From Bartonella machadoae (GTDB lineage Bacteria > Pseudomonadota > Alphaproteobacteria > Rhizobiales > Rhizobiaceae): a stretch of 64,000 bases of DNA. The notes beneath the pieces were generated by a model, which saw only the letters and a list, made by a program, of their open reading frames with translations, searched no databases and had not been told where the DNA came from. The stretch covers positions 1,992,501-2,056,500 of the forward strand of contig NZ_CP087114.1 in assembly GCF_022559585.1 (NCBI RefSeq). The letters are read 5' to 3'. Both the position numbers and the translations under genes were made by a program. Positions 38,000 through 48,200 of this stretch are shown here, piece after piece. How positions within the stretch are numbered: the stretch's first letter is position 1; every line of letters starts with the position of its first letter.

Positions 38000-39240
38000 G
38001 TTCCTTCAAATAAAGAAAAGTGCATCCTACGACATAAAAAAGAGTGTAAAAATCAGCCCCAGAATTTCAAAAACAATCACAATCCTTTTGTGAAAAGAGC
38101 AAATGATTAAAAGATAAAAGTCATTGGACGAGCGTAGGCACTCTGATGCTCCACTTTGCTCATCCTTTGGCGTGGTAATTGAGTGCAAGTCTTTATGCCT
38201 TATTTATTACAAGCTTCTCGCTCTTCTTACGATCATTCTCTTTGTTCTTTAAAGAAAGAGCTCAATTTTTCTTTTCATCCTCAACCAAGGAGGCATAAAA
38301 GGTAAAAAAAGCAAGAGAAGAACACTCTTTAAAAAGAAAAGACATCTGCGAGAAAACAAAAAGAGATTTCTCTCATAAAAAACGCAAAAAACTTACCCTC
38401 ATCCCCCCTTCTTTGCTTAAATATACAGCAAAGTCACCAAGCCAAAGGATGAACAAAATGGATCATCAAACAAAAATTTAAGGGGATTTTTTTAGGGACT
38501 TTTTTAAAGGTCTCCCCTTTTGCAAAAAGACCTCCCTTACAAATCCTCAAGTCTTCAAGCCCTTAAGCAGCAAACCCTTAAGCAGCAAACCCTTAAGCAG
38601 CAAACCCTCGAGCAGCAAATTTTTGAACCTCACAAAAATGCATTGATGCTCCTATCGAGTTTACGCATACACTCGCTGCTCAAGCAATAAAATTCGCTAG
38701 ATTATCAAATGAGGTTTTGAAACGAACCATTCCCTGCCGCTACCATTTTTCTCTTAGAGAGTACATAATTTACCATTCTGGCAAGTTATTATTATGGCTT
38801 CTAGCAAGTTATTATTAGACGAACACAAGATTTGAAAACACGAGATCTGAGAATTTGCAGACGCCGGAAAACAGACTCTAGGTAAAAGACAAAAAACATC
38901 CCTCTTTACGAGGTTTTTTTACATGTCACCAATTTACACTTCACACATATTTTTCTACAAGAGCATTTTTAATTTTTACAAGAGCACTTTTAAAAGATTT
39001 CACCAAATGCCTTTGTGAATTCTATCCCCGTAAATTCTATCCCTCAAGGCCTGTCCCTCAGGGGAGTAGCATATTCTCTTTAAATACGGCACTCTCAAAG
39101 GAACATTTTAAAGGCAAAGAAGCATTTTAAAGGAATTTTTTCTCACATAACAAGAGGTCTTCTTGGTTACCCACCGCCCTCTTATCTTTTATTCCTTTTA
39201 TTCTACTTACCCCTTTTATTCTCCCCCCTTATTTCATCCT
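38000..39240. other. 1.2-kb region upstream of the GTA-like cluster, no supported gene
   Basis: No frame with coding features. It should contain the promoter of the small-terminase operon (near 38000-38150), but no clear element was found. A 15-bp direct repeat (CCCTTAAGCAGCAAA, about four copies) lies at 38568-38625, and GCAAGTTATTATTA occurs twice near 38780-38815. The end is pyrimidine-rich (39170-39240), like the tract at 60240-60340. Confidence 0.4.
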
Positions 39241-39267
39241 CTTTGTTAAAAACGCACAATTCGGATT

Positions 39268-39282
39268 GTATCATTATGATAC
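39268..39282. promoter_or_regulatory. Perfect 15-bp palindrome in a repeated block (possible operator or att core)
   Basis: GTATCATTATGATAC is a perfect dyad within a block (39248-39314) that is repeated, in the same orientation, at 60165-60233. There the dyad reads GTGTCATTATGACAC, with both arms changed so that symmetry is kept. The two blocks bracket the 21-kb element. Confidence 0.5.
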
Positions 39283-39349
39283 CTCGTGAGATTTACCTTG
39301 TCAAGTTTTTTGTGTTTCCATCATCATTTTTTGTTTTTTATAGGCGCTT

Positions 39350-40425
39350 TCGAAACAGCTCTTTCACCACCACGTCCTCAAGCACCACACGTCATCATCA
39401 CGGTGCTCCCCCTAATCATCCCAATTCTCTACCATGATGGGCTCTACACAAGGAACCACCTCATCAGCCCTTCTTCAAGCACCACATCTTTTGCAATCAT
39501 ATCTTTTGCAACCACCGGCATAATCCTAACATGAGAAAGAGCGCATTACCTCCAACCACCTCTTTCACCACCACCACCGTCCTCAAGCACCACACGTCAC
39601 CATCACGACGCTCTCCAACCACTCCCCTTCACCACCAGACAAACCCTCACCCAGCCAGCCGCCTTATGAACCTTCGTCAAGCGCCGCATCTTTTGTAACG
39701 GCATCTTTTGCAACCGCATTTTTTGTAACCACGGGCACAATTTCAACACGCGAAGTAGCGCATTACCTCCAACCTCTTCAGTAACGGACAGACAAACATC
39801 ATTGCCAACACCACCACCGTCCTCAAGCACCCACGTCACCATCATGGCGCTCCCCAAATACCTCTCACCACCATGGCACACTATCTCACACCCAGCCAGC
39901 CGCCTCACAAATCTTCGTCAAGCGCCGCATCTTTTGCAACCACGGGCACAATCCTAACATGAGAAAGAGCGCATTACCTCCAACCTCTTCAGTAACGGAC
40001 AGACAGACATCATTGCCAACACCGCCACTACGCTCTCAATCAACACGAACCTTCACCACCGCGTCCTCACGTACCACACGCCACCATCACGGCGCTCTCC
40101 AAATACCTCACCACCATGGCACACTATCTCACACCCAGCCAGCCACCTCATGAACCTTCGTCAAGCGCCGCATCTTTTGCAACAGCATCTTTTGCAACCG
40201 CATTTTTTGTAACCACGGGCACAATTTCAACACGCGAAGTAGCGCATTACCTCCAACCTCTTCAGTAACGGACAGACAGACATCATTGCCAACACCGCCA
40301 CTACACTCTCAATCAACACGAACCTTCACCACCACGTCCTCACGCACCCACGACACCATCACGACGCTCTCCAAACACCTCTTTCACTAACACGGTAACT
40401 CTCACCCAGCCAGCCGCCTCACAAA
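39350..40425. repeat. Low-complexity block of repeated small-terminase 3'-end fragments
   Basis: At least four units contain GCGCCGCATCTTTTGTAAC (or a variant), CACGGGCACAATTTCAACAC and ACGGACAGACAGACATC, all related to the last about 110 bp of the small-terminase gene. They are separated by CCACCATCACGG-type spacers. Spacing is about 240 bp. Short frames here are by-products. Confidence 0.78.
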
Positions 40426-40429
40426 TCTT

Positions 40430-40770
40430 CGTCAAGCACCACATCTTTTGCAACCGCATTTTTTGTAACCGCATTTTTTGTAATCACGGGCACAATTTCA
40501 ACACGCGAAGTAGCGCATCACCTTTAACCTCACCCCCAGCCTCTCCGGTCACTTGCAGAGGTAAAACCTTCGCAAGAAGCGAAAAAAAAGCACAGGATTA
40601 TTGAGAGCATGATATTGCAGATAAGAAACCAGCCCATCCTCACCATAGTGCTATCCGCCTTGCTCAGCAGCAGTAAGAAGAGCCTCATTAAACCGCCTTG
40701 TTGTTTTATTCAAAGCCCCTTTTTTCCGCCCTCTTCGACGTAAGGGAAGACAATGTTCATCTACCATCAT
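40430..40770 (-). pseudogene. Second, broken copy of the small-terminase gene
   Basis: The minus strand from about 40770 to 40430 matches the whole gene at 37667-37996, from the start region (LPLRRRGRKKGALNKTTRRF) to the C-terminus, with small indels and substitutions that break the frame (one A lost near 40590). It lies just before the integrase leader. The segment 38.0-40.8 kb therefore looks like a duplicated boundary between the GTA cluster and the integrative element. Confidence 0.85.
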
Positions 40771-40804
40771 TATATTCCTTCTCATGTAAGACAACGTATT
40801 GATT

Positions 40805-40965
40805 TATAATGATAATTTACTGTTTTGCATATTGAATGAGACCCCCGAATATTGTAAGATTCTCTCAATTCAAATCATATTATGTTCAATCAATTAAAGT
40901 CACTTATTTGCACGTCATAAGTGGGGTTGGTGTGTGGGTAAAAAACAGTTTAGAAAGGAGCAAAA
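40805..40965 (+). promoter_or_regulatory. Conserved integrase leader
   Basis: This upstream region is shared with four integrase relics in the window (11098, 17440, 20945 and, inverted, 63655). It includes GATTTATAATGATAATTTA, which resembles a Fur-box (GATAATGATAATCATTATC) in several positions, and CCCCGAATATTGTAAG. AGAAAGGAG gives a strong ribosome site before ATG 40966. Fur control is only a guess from the sequence. Confidence 0.45.
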
Positions 40966-42132
40966 ATGCCTTTAATGAATCGTCTTAATGCAAGGGCTGT
41001 CGCAACATTGGGGGCTGGCAAATATAATGATGGTGCTGGCTTGTTACTTCATAAGCGTAAAGATGGGGGTGCTCAATGGCTTTTACGTTATACCATCCAC
41101 GGGCGGCGTCGTGAAATGGGATTGGGTGCTTTAAGAAATGTCTCTTTAAAAAAAGCACGTGAATTGGCAACTGAGTGGCGTTCTGTTTTACAAGAAGGTC
41201 GTGACCCCATTAAAGAACGTGAAAAGCAAAAACGTGAGGCAATGCGTAATCTTCATTATCTAAAAGATATTGCTTTGGATGCTTTTGAAAGTCGCAAAGC
41301 AGAATTAAAAGGAGATGGTAAAAATGGTGAGTGGTTTTCACCTTTAAAACTTCATATCCTCCCTAAATTAGGTTGTATGCCGGTTTCAGAAATTACACAA
41401 ACCGATATACGCAATACGCTTGCTCCCATCTGGCATACAAAAGCTGGAACAGCTATACAGGCTCTTAATCGCCTCAATATTTGTTTCAAACATGCTGCTG
41501 CCTTGGGTTTGGATGTTGATTTACAGGCTACAGAAAAAGCACGCGCGCTCCTAGGAAAACAACGCCATAAAACGCAAAATAGACCTGCAATGGATTGGAA
41601 AGATATACCGGCTTTTTACAAAACACTTTGCGAAACAACAACCATGACACATCTAGCTTTGCGTTTACTTATTCTTACAGGTGTTCGTACCTATCCTTTG
41701 CGTCATATCCATAAAGATCAAGTTGAAGATGATATATGGACCATCCCTGCTGAAAATATGAAAGGAAGGCTTGATACTACAACAGAGTTTCGCGTACCTT
41801 TATCAACAGAAGCATTGGAAATTTTGAAACAAGCGCGTTTGCTGTCTCGTAATGATTTCTTCTTTTCTGCAAAAGGTCGTGGTCCCCTTGCTGATACTTG
41901 CATGTCAAAATATATGAAACAAACTGGACTTGATGCTTGTCCCCATGGTTTTCGCTCTAGTTTACGCGATTGGTTAGCTGAAACAACCGATGCCCCTTTT
42001 GAGGTCGCAGAAACCATTCTAAGTCATACCGTCGGGGGTAAAGTAGAACGTGCTTATCGTCGTACTGATTATTTAGAACAGCGCCGTGTTTATATGGATA
42101 AATGGGCGGCTTATGTCACGAGCAAATCTTAA
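40966..42132 (+). CDS. P4-type tyrosine integrase
   Basis: 388 aa with an N-terminal DUF4102 arm-binding domain (ARAVATLGAGKYNDGAGLLL, to about residue 95), a core-binding domain and a C-terminal tyrosine recombinase catalytic domain. Active-site features are Arg in LTGVRTYPLRH, the HGFRSSLRDW box (HxxR), LSHTVGGKVERAYRR and the nucleophilic Tyr in the final RTDYLEQRR segment. It inserts and excises mobile elements, usually at tRNA or gene 3' ends. A strong AAAGGAG site precedes the start. It is the only intact integrase in the window and lies near one end of the proposed 21-kb element. Confidence 0.93.
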   Translation: MPLMNRLNARAVATLGAGKYNDGAGLLLHKRKDGGAQWLLRYTIHGRRREMGLGALRNVSLKKARELATEWRSVLQEGRDPIKEREKQKREAMRNLHYLKDIALDAFESRKAELKGDGKNGEWFSPLKLHILPKLGCMPVSEITQTDIRNTLAPIWHTKAGTAIQALNRLNICFKHAAALGLDVDLQATEKARALLGKQRHKTQNRPAMDWKDIPAFYKTLCETTTMTHLALRLLILTGVRTYPLRHIHKDQVEDDIWTIPAENMKGRLDTTTEFRVPLSTEALEILKQARLLSRNDFFFSAKGRGPLADTCMSKYMKQTGLDACPHGFRSSLRDWLAETTDAPFEVAETILSHTVGGKVERAYRRTDYLEQRRVYMDKWAAYVTSKS

Positions 42133-42351
42133 AAGATGGGGGCTTGTACCCCATTTTTATTCCATTATCTGTGGATAACTTTCTCTCTTCGTTCTCTCAT
42201 TCCGTTTCAATAAGACTCATAAATTATCAAATGAGAAAATACATCATAAAGTACTGTTTTTTTATGATTAAACTTACTTTCAAATCTCAATAAAATATGG
42301 TTAATAAATACTTATGATTTGTTACTCTTTTTAGATTGAAAGGATTTAGTT

Positions 42352-42558
42352 ATGACTGAAAATGATGTTCTTCTTACAGACCGCGAAAGTGCAAAATTAT
42401 TGCATATAAGCGTTTCAACATTCCGTCGCCATGTCACCAATGGATCTTTACCAAAGCCCTTAAAGTTTGGTTCTTTATCGCGTTGGTTAAAATCGGATCT
42501 GATGAATGTGATTGAAAAAGCCAAAACACAACGTCAACATCTCAGTGATGTGGCATAA
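42352..42558 (+). CDS. AlpA-like excisionase/regulator
   Basis: 68 aa. A winged-helix MerR/AlpA pattern covers most of the protein: LLTDRESAKLLHISVSTFRR (helix-turn-helix) then LPKPLKFGSLSRWLKSDL (wing and C-terminal helix). In P4-like elements such proteins activate or direct excision by the adjacent integrase. AAAGGATTTAGTT precedes the ATG. It is followed by a strong hairpin, so it is probably a one-gene transcript. Confidence 0.88.
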   Translation: MTENDVLLTDRESAKLLHISVSTFRRHVTNGSLPKPLKFGSLSRWLKSDLMNVIEKAKTQRQHLSDVA

Positions 42559-42563
42559 AAAAA

Positions 42564-42588
42564 CCTTGTCACGTAAGGACGGACAAGG
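42564..42588 (+). terminator. Hairpin terminator after the AlpA-like gene
   Basis: CCTTGTC and GACAAGG pair perfectly (7 bp) around an 11-base loop and are followed by CTTTCTC. It begins 5 bases after the stop codon. The U tract is weak, so termination may be partial. Confidence 0.65.
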
Positions 42589-42659
42589 CTTTCTCAAATT
42601 ATCGTAAATTGAAAATAGCAAAACCCGTCCTGTGACGCAACGTCTAAGGACAAGAAAAA

Positions 42660-43066
42660 TGTATCATTTTATAAATGCTCGGGGCATTACAAATGCCTTG
42701 CGGGGTGTCTGGCATGGTGCTTATGGACTAGCCCGCTGCCCTGCCCATGATGATCAAGTGCCTAGTTTAGCTCTATATTCTTTTAAAGAGACCATAGCAG
42801 AGCTTTATTTACGCAAGCGTGGTATCACTTGTAACTTGCCTCCCTAGTTTACGCTTTCATAGCAACTGCCCCCATCCCTCTGGGAAAAACATCCCCGCGT
42901 TGGTTGCTCTTGTTGAGGGTGGTGGCTCCTTTGCAATCCATAGAACCTTTTTACAAGACAATGGATGCTTGCTGCCCGTGCGCAATGCCAAGGCTTTGAA
43001 GTCTTGATGATGCAAGCTCCCCATGGCTCTGACTTCAACATTTTATTATTCAATTATGAAAGCTAA
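42660..43066 (+). pseudogene. Decayed Toprim/primase (DUF7146-type) gene
   Basis: Three pieces of one protein are readable in order. An N-terminal zinc-finger-like GVWHGAYGLARCPAHDDQVP starts at ATG 42660. A second piece in a shifted frame (LRFHSNCPHPSG, VALVEGGGSFAIHRTFL) follows a stop near 42845. A C-terminal QGFEVLMMQAPHGSDFN ends at TAA 43066. The central Toprim region is deleted. Intact versions of this protein are primase-type enzymes of integrative elements that pair with DUF3987 proteins. The end overlaps the next start, as expected for a former operon. Confidence 0.8.
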
Positions 43067-44687
43067 AAAAATGACAAAAAATATTCTAGAAAACAATGAA
43101 AATAGTTCTGTAAATAATACTGATAACGATAACACCCCTGTCTCTTTAAAGGAGCATCCCTGTTTACAAGCCATTCCTTATGAACAGGCTTTGCAACAAA
43201 TGGGATGGGGCGAATTAAAACCGATAAACAAAGCGCTTTTACCGGTTGAACCTTTTCACCCCGAACAAATGCCTTCAACTTTACGAGACTATATTTATGA
43301 CGTGGCTGAATGCCAACAATCTTCTCTCGATTTTATTGCTGTCTCGGCTCTGTGTGGGTTAGCTGCCCTGATTGGCAATGGAATTCGCATTGCTCCAAAA
43401 CAAAATACGCACAATTGGAAAATTGTCCCTAATCTATGGGGCGCCATTATCGGGCGATCTGCAACTCTCAAAACACCTGATATGCAAGCCGCTCTCGCTC
43501 CTCTTTATTCCTTTCAAAATGAATGGTATCAACAATGGCGTAAACAGAAAAAACAGAAAGAGACAAAAAATCTTCTCATTGAATTAGAGAGACAAGAAAA
43601 GAAAAAACAAGCCCGAAAAGCTTTTAAAAATAAAAACAAGCAACAAGCTATCGCTCTTCTTAATGAACCTCTTGAAGATCAAGAAAGTGAGGATGAAACT
43701 CTTGTTAAACGACGTCTTCTCGTCAATGATGCAACGGTTGAAAAGCTTGGAGAATTACTGAGAGAAAACCCGCGCGGGTTATTAATGGTCCGCGATGAAC
43801 TTTCTGGTTTTTTAGCTAATATGGAAAGAAAGGAATATCAGACTGACCGTTCTTTTTATCTAACGGCTTTTAATGGAAATTCTCCTTATACCTATGACCG
43901 TATAGAACGTGGAACAATTTATATTCCCAATGCAACACTTTCCATTATAGGAGGCATTCAACCTTCTCGGATTATTCCTATTGTACAAGCGATAAACCGT
44001 GGGATAAACGATGATGGTTTATTGCAACGGTTTCAACTGATGGTATGGCCCGATAACAATAAAGAGAGAGAATGGAGGGATGAATATCCCAATCAAAAGG
44101 CATGGGAAGCTTATGAAAAAGTGTTTCGTTCGCTTTATGATAAACCGGTAGGATCTTCTCAACATCCAACGACCATGCGTTTTTCTCCCGATGCACAAGA
44201 GATGTTTAGTGAGTGGTGGGAAAATCATCAGAAAGCGATCAGAAGGGATGATCTCTCTGAAGCTTTGCAATCCCATTGTGCAAAAATGGACAAAACCATA
44301 GTAAGTCTTGCTTTGATTTTTGAACTTGTCGAAGGTGGTCGTTTTGAAATCAATAAAGAAGCCCTTCAAACAGCCTTGCGTTGGGAAACCTATTTGTTAA
44401 GTCATGCGAAACGTCTTTATGCGGCGGATGATAGCTTAACAACAGAGCGTGCAAATTTGCTTATAGAGCGTTGTAATTGCTTACCTGAGGTTTTTACTGC
44501 TCGTGATATCTACAGACGCTGCTGGACGCATTTAAAAGACAAAGAAGCCGTTAAAACAGCTTTAGATGTTTTATGCCGTTGCAACTATCTTCGTAAAATC
44601 TGTGATGACAAGGAGCAAAAAGGCGGTCGTTCTACCATACGCTATGAATGGCATCCTTTGGTAAAAAATCAGAGTATTAAGCAATGA
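43056..44687 (+). CDS. DUF3987 domain protein (phage/plasmid replication-type ATPase)
   Basis: 543 aa from ATG 43056; the ATG at 43071 is an alternative. After a polar N-terminus, the DUF3987 domain spans roughly residues 60-480. It has a degenerate Walker A (GAIIGRSATLKTP, near residue 131), a Walker B-like LLMVRDELSGFL, an RSFYLTAFNG segment and an arginine-finger region (SIIGGIQPSRI). Such proteins accompany primase/helicase functions of integrative elements and satellites. The start overlaps the stop of the decayed primase (ATGAAAGCTAA), indicating past coupling. A charged Lys/Gln insertion at about 165-215 is notable. Replication role is family-based inference. Confidence 0.85.
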   Translation: MKAKKMTKNILENNENSSVNNTDNDNTPVSLKEHPCLQAIPYEQALQQMGWGELKPINKALLPVEPFHPEQMPSTLRDYIYDVAECQQSSLDFIAVSALCGLAALIGNGIRIAPKQNTHNWKIVPNLWGAIIGRSATLKTPDMQAALAPLYSFQNEWYQQWRKQKKQKETKNLLIELERQEKKKQARKAFKNKNKQQAIALLNEPLEDQESEDETLVKRRLLVNDATVEKLGELLRENPRGLLMVRDELSGFLANMERKEYQTDRSFYLTAFNGNSPYTYDRIERGTIYIPNATLSIIGGIQPSRIIPIVQAINRGINDDGLLQRFQLMVWPDNNKEREWRDEYPNQKAWEAYEKVFRSLYDKPVGSSQHPTTMRFSPDAQEMFSEWWENHQKAIRRDDLSEALQSHCAKMDKTIVSLALIFELVEGGRFEINKEALQTALRWETYLLSHAKRLYAADDSLTTERANLLIERCNCLPEVFTARDIYRRCWTHLKDKEAVKTALDVLCRCNYLRKICDDKEQKGGRSTIRYEWHPLVKNQSIKQ

Positions 44688-44807
44688 AGAAAGCTCTTTT
44701 AAAGCTTCTCAAAACAATTTTGCAAAACTCTTTTCAATGGCATTCTGTTAGGTAACCTTCTGCAAAGGAAATGATCAGAATTCTTTTGTAAAAAGAGTTT
44801 TGTCTCT
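44688..44807. other. Short 3' flank of the DUF3987 gene
   Basis: About 120 bases between the DUF3987 stop and the left arm of the large inverted repeat. No gene or clear terminator is seen. Confidence 0.4.
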
Positions 44808-45018
44808 TTTGACAGTTTTGTCTGTTGATTTACCCCCCCTCCTATTTAAAAAAATTGAGAGAAAAAATAAAAACATTCTATTTCAATAGGTTAGCATTAT
44901 ACAAATTTTTGCAATCCAATGCATAAAAGCCATGTGAGTAAGATAGACCATCAGTGATTTGAGTTTTGTCTGTTTTGTCAATTTTTGTCGGTAAATTTTA
45001 ATAGACAATTGTTATGAT
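44808..45018. repeat. Left arm of a 210-bp inverted repeat with iteron-like motifs
   Basis: This segment is an imperfect reverse complement of 50719-50940. Shared blocks include GTTGATTTACCCCCCC, ATTTAAAAAAATTGAGA, AACATTCTATTTCAATAGGT and TAAATTTTAATAGACAATTG. Two clusters of TTTTGTC (44799-44823 and 44963-44990) have about 9-11-bp spacing, like iterons read on either strand. The arms bracket the type ISP restriction gene. Confidence 0.8.
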
Positions 45019-45288
45019 ATTTTGAGATCATAAAACACTTCGAAACAATCATTTTGATCTCTTAAAACACGATTCGCATTTGTTTTTATTTCCATAAAAC
45101 GAATAGTAAATTTTACTACTTTGCTGTTTATAGGCTGTTTATAATTGCATCTTGTAAATTTTTTTGACGCATTTGATAGGTTTTCGCGCCATTTTGGTTT
45201 ATTGGGTACTCGATATTTGTTCTAAATGTATTTATGAAACGCCATTGTGATTTTTTGAGTCTCATAAGGCAATGGAGTTTATTGAATA

Positions 45289-48200
45289 ATGTCTCAATCT
45301 CTCAATTCTGATAAGAAACAATCTTCTTTACGCTCTCTCTTACAATCTTATCGTAATAAAGCACAATCGCCCCGTGAATTAGGTACTCTTTTCGAAAACC
45401 TTGTCATGGTTTACTTGACCCATGACCCGCTGCAATGCCAAGAATACGAAAAGGTTCAAACCTATTGCGATTGGGCGAAAGAGCGTGGTGAAGATGGTCG
45501 GGATATTGGCATTGATTTAGTCGCTAAAATCCGTGATCAAGAAAGCTATGCTGCCATCCAATGCAAATGCTATGACGCCTCTCATTGCATTAAAAAAGAA
45601 GATATTGATAGCTTTATTGCTGCCTCTGGGAAAAAGATCTTCTCCCGTCGCATTCTTATCGATAGTACCGAAAATGATTGGAGTGATAATGCTTCTCATA
45701 CCTGTGAAGGACAAGAAATCCGTATTCAACAGATTAATCTGTTTGATCTCGAAAAAAGTCAAATCGATTGGAGTGCCTTTGAAGAAAAAGGGGATGTTGT
45801 TCTTAAAGAGCAAAAGAAGAAAAAGCTTTTAGATCATCAGATAGAAGCACTGGACGCTGTTTGTAAGGGTTTACAAGAAGCAGACCGTGGCAAGCTGATT
45901 ATGGCTTGTGGAACAGGTAAAACCTTTACAAGTCTTAAGATAGCAGAAACTCTTGCTGGTCAAGGCAAGCGTGTTTTGTTTTTAGTCCCTTCTCTTGCTC
46001 TTATGTCACAAACCATCAGAGAATGGACAACAGATGCACAAATCCCATTGCGTTCTTTTGCGGTGTGTTCTGATACACAAGTTGGCAAGCGGCGTAAAAA
46101 CCAAGAGGATGCTGCTGATTTTGACGCATCTGATCTTGTCCTGCCTGCTACAACAGATGCAAAAGAACTTGCTAGCAAAGCCAATAAGACTTCTCCTAAT
46201 GTGATGACTGTGGTGTTTTCGACTTATCATTCGATACAAGTGATATCCGATGCACAAAAGAACTATGATTTACCTGAATTTGATCTGATCATCTGTGATG
46301 AAGCCCATAGAACTACGGGGACGTCATTAGGAATAGACAATGAATCTGAGTTTATCAAAGTTCATGATAACAGCATTGTTAAGGGCAAAAAACGCCTCTA
46401 CATGACAGCAACTCCAAAGATCTTTGCTGATAACCAGAAAAGACAAGCCAATGAGGTTAATGCCGTGCTGGCTTCTATGGATGATGAAGATTTCTATGGA
46501 AAAACCCTTTATACTTATACCTTCTCAAAAGCCGTTAAGAATGAATTGTTAGCACCTTATAAGATTATTGTCTTGGGTGTTGATGAAGAAGCAGTGACTC
46601 AATCAACGCAACATCTTATGACCGATGACAATTATGAACTCCCTCTTGATGATGAAACCAAGCTGATAGGTTGTTACCAAGCTCTGAGTAAAATCGACCT
46701 GAAAGTTGATCTTGGTGATGACCCTCATCCCATGCGCCGTGCTTTGGCTTTTTGTAAAGATATTGAAACCTCTCAACACATCTGTAGAGTATTCAATTCT
46801 AAAAAACTTCAGAACAAATTGCGTGCTCTTTATGAGAGCCGTAAAGAGACACCTCCTCTTGATTGTACATTTGACCATATTAACGGGTCTTTTAGTGCAA
46901 AACGACGCAATGAACTCCTAGATTGGTTAAAAGAAGATGCGGGGGACAATACTTGCCGTGTGTTAACCAATGTTCGTTGTCTCTCAGAAGGTGTGGATGT
47001 GCCTGCTCTTGATGCGGTGATGTTTTTACACCCGCGCAATAGCCAAGTGGATGTGATACAAGCAGTGGGGCGTGTTATGCGCCGTGCTCCCAATAAGAAA
47101 AGGGGTTATATCATTTTGCCGGTTGGTGTTCCTGCGGGGATTTCTGCTGAACAGGCTTTAAGACACAACAAGAGATACAAGGTTGTTTGGCAAGTGATTA
47201 ATGCTCTGCTTGCCCATGATGAGAATTTTGAGATAACCCTTAACCAGATGATTTTAGGGCAAGATGTAAGTCATACCCTAGAAATTCTTGCCTTAGACAG
47301 TATGACTGCGGTTGAGGATCAACGCTTATTCCCTGAAAAATCAGAACACATGGGACTGGAAATTGAAAACCCAGCCTATAAACCTTCTAAGAGCAATACA
47401 GAAGAAAAAAACTACTCCTTTTGTTTTGAATTTCCCAATGCCCTTAAAACACTCCTTGCCAAGAAATTTGCCATTACCGATTATTGGGGTAACTGGGCTG
47501 GTAATGTTGCTGAGATTGCGCAAAATCATATCAATCGCCTGCAAAATATGCTTGCTGATGAGACAAGCGAAGCACGCCGTGCGTTTGATGCGTTTCACGA
47601 AGAATTAAAAAACAACTTAAACAGTGATATCAAACAAGAGGAAGCGATTGAGATGTTAGCGCAGCATCTTGTCACGCGTCCTGTGTTTGAAGTTTTATTT
47701 GATGGCAATCAATTTGTTCAAAACAATGCCATCTCACAAGCAATGGATAAGATCTTAAAGGAATTAGACAAGACAAATATTGAAGAGGAGACAAAAGAGC
47801 TTAAAGAATTCTATGAAAGTGTGAAATTACGTGCTTCTGGTATTACCACCCCGCAAGCAAGACAAAATCTCATCATTACTCTTTATGAAAGTTTTTTTGC
47901 CAAAGCGTTCAAAAAGACCACGGATAGGCTTGGCATTGTTTATACCCCTGTTGAGGTTGTGGATTTTATTATTCACTCTGTTGATGATGTTTTACGCAAG
48001 GAATTTGGCAAGAGCTTGGGATCACGAGGTGTCTCTATTCTTGACCCCTTTACAGGTACCGGTACCTTTATCACAAGGCTTTTGCAATCCAATCTGATAA
48101 AATCAGAGGATATGGAATATAAGTTCCGTCATGATATCCATGCCAATGAGATTGTTCTTTTAGCCTATTACATAGCAGCGATTAATATTGAATCAACCTA

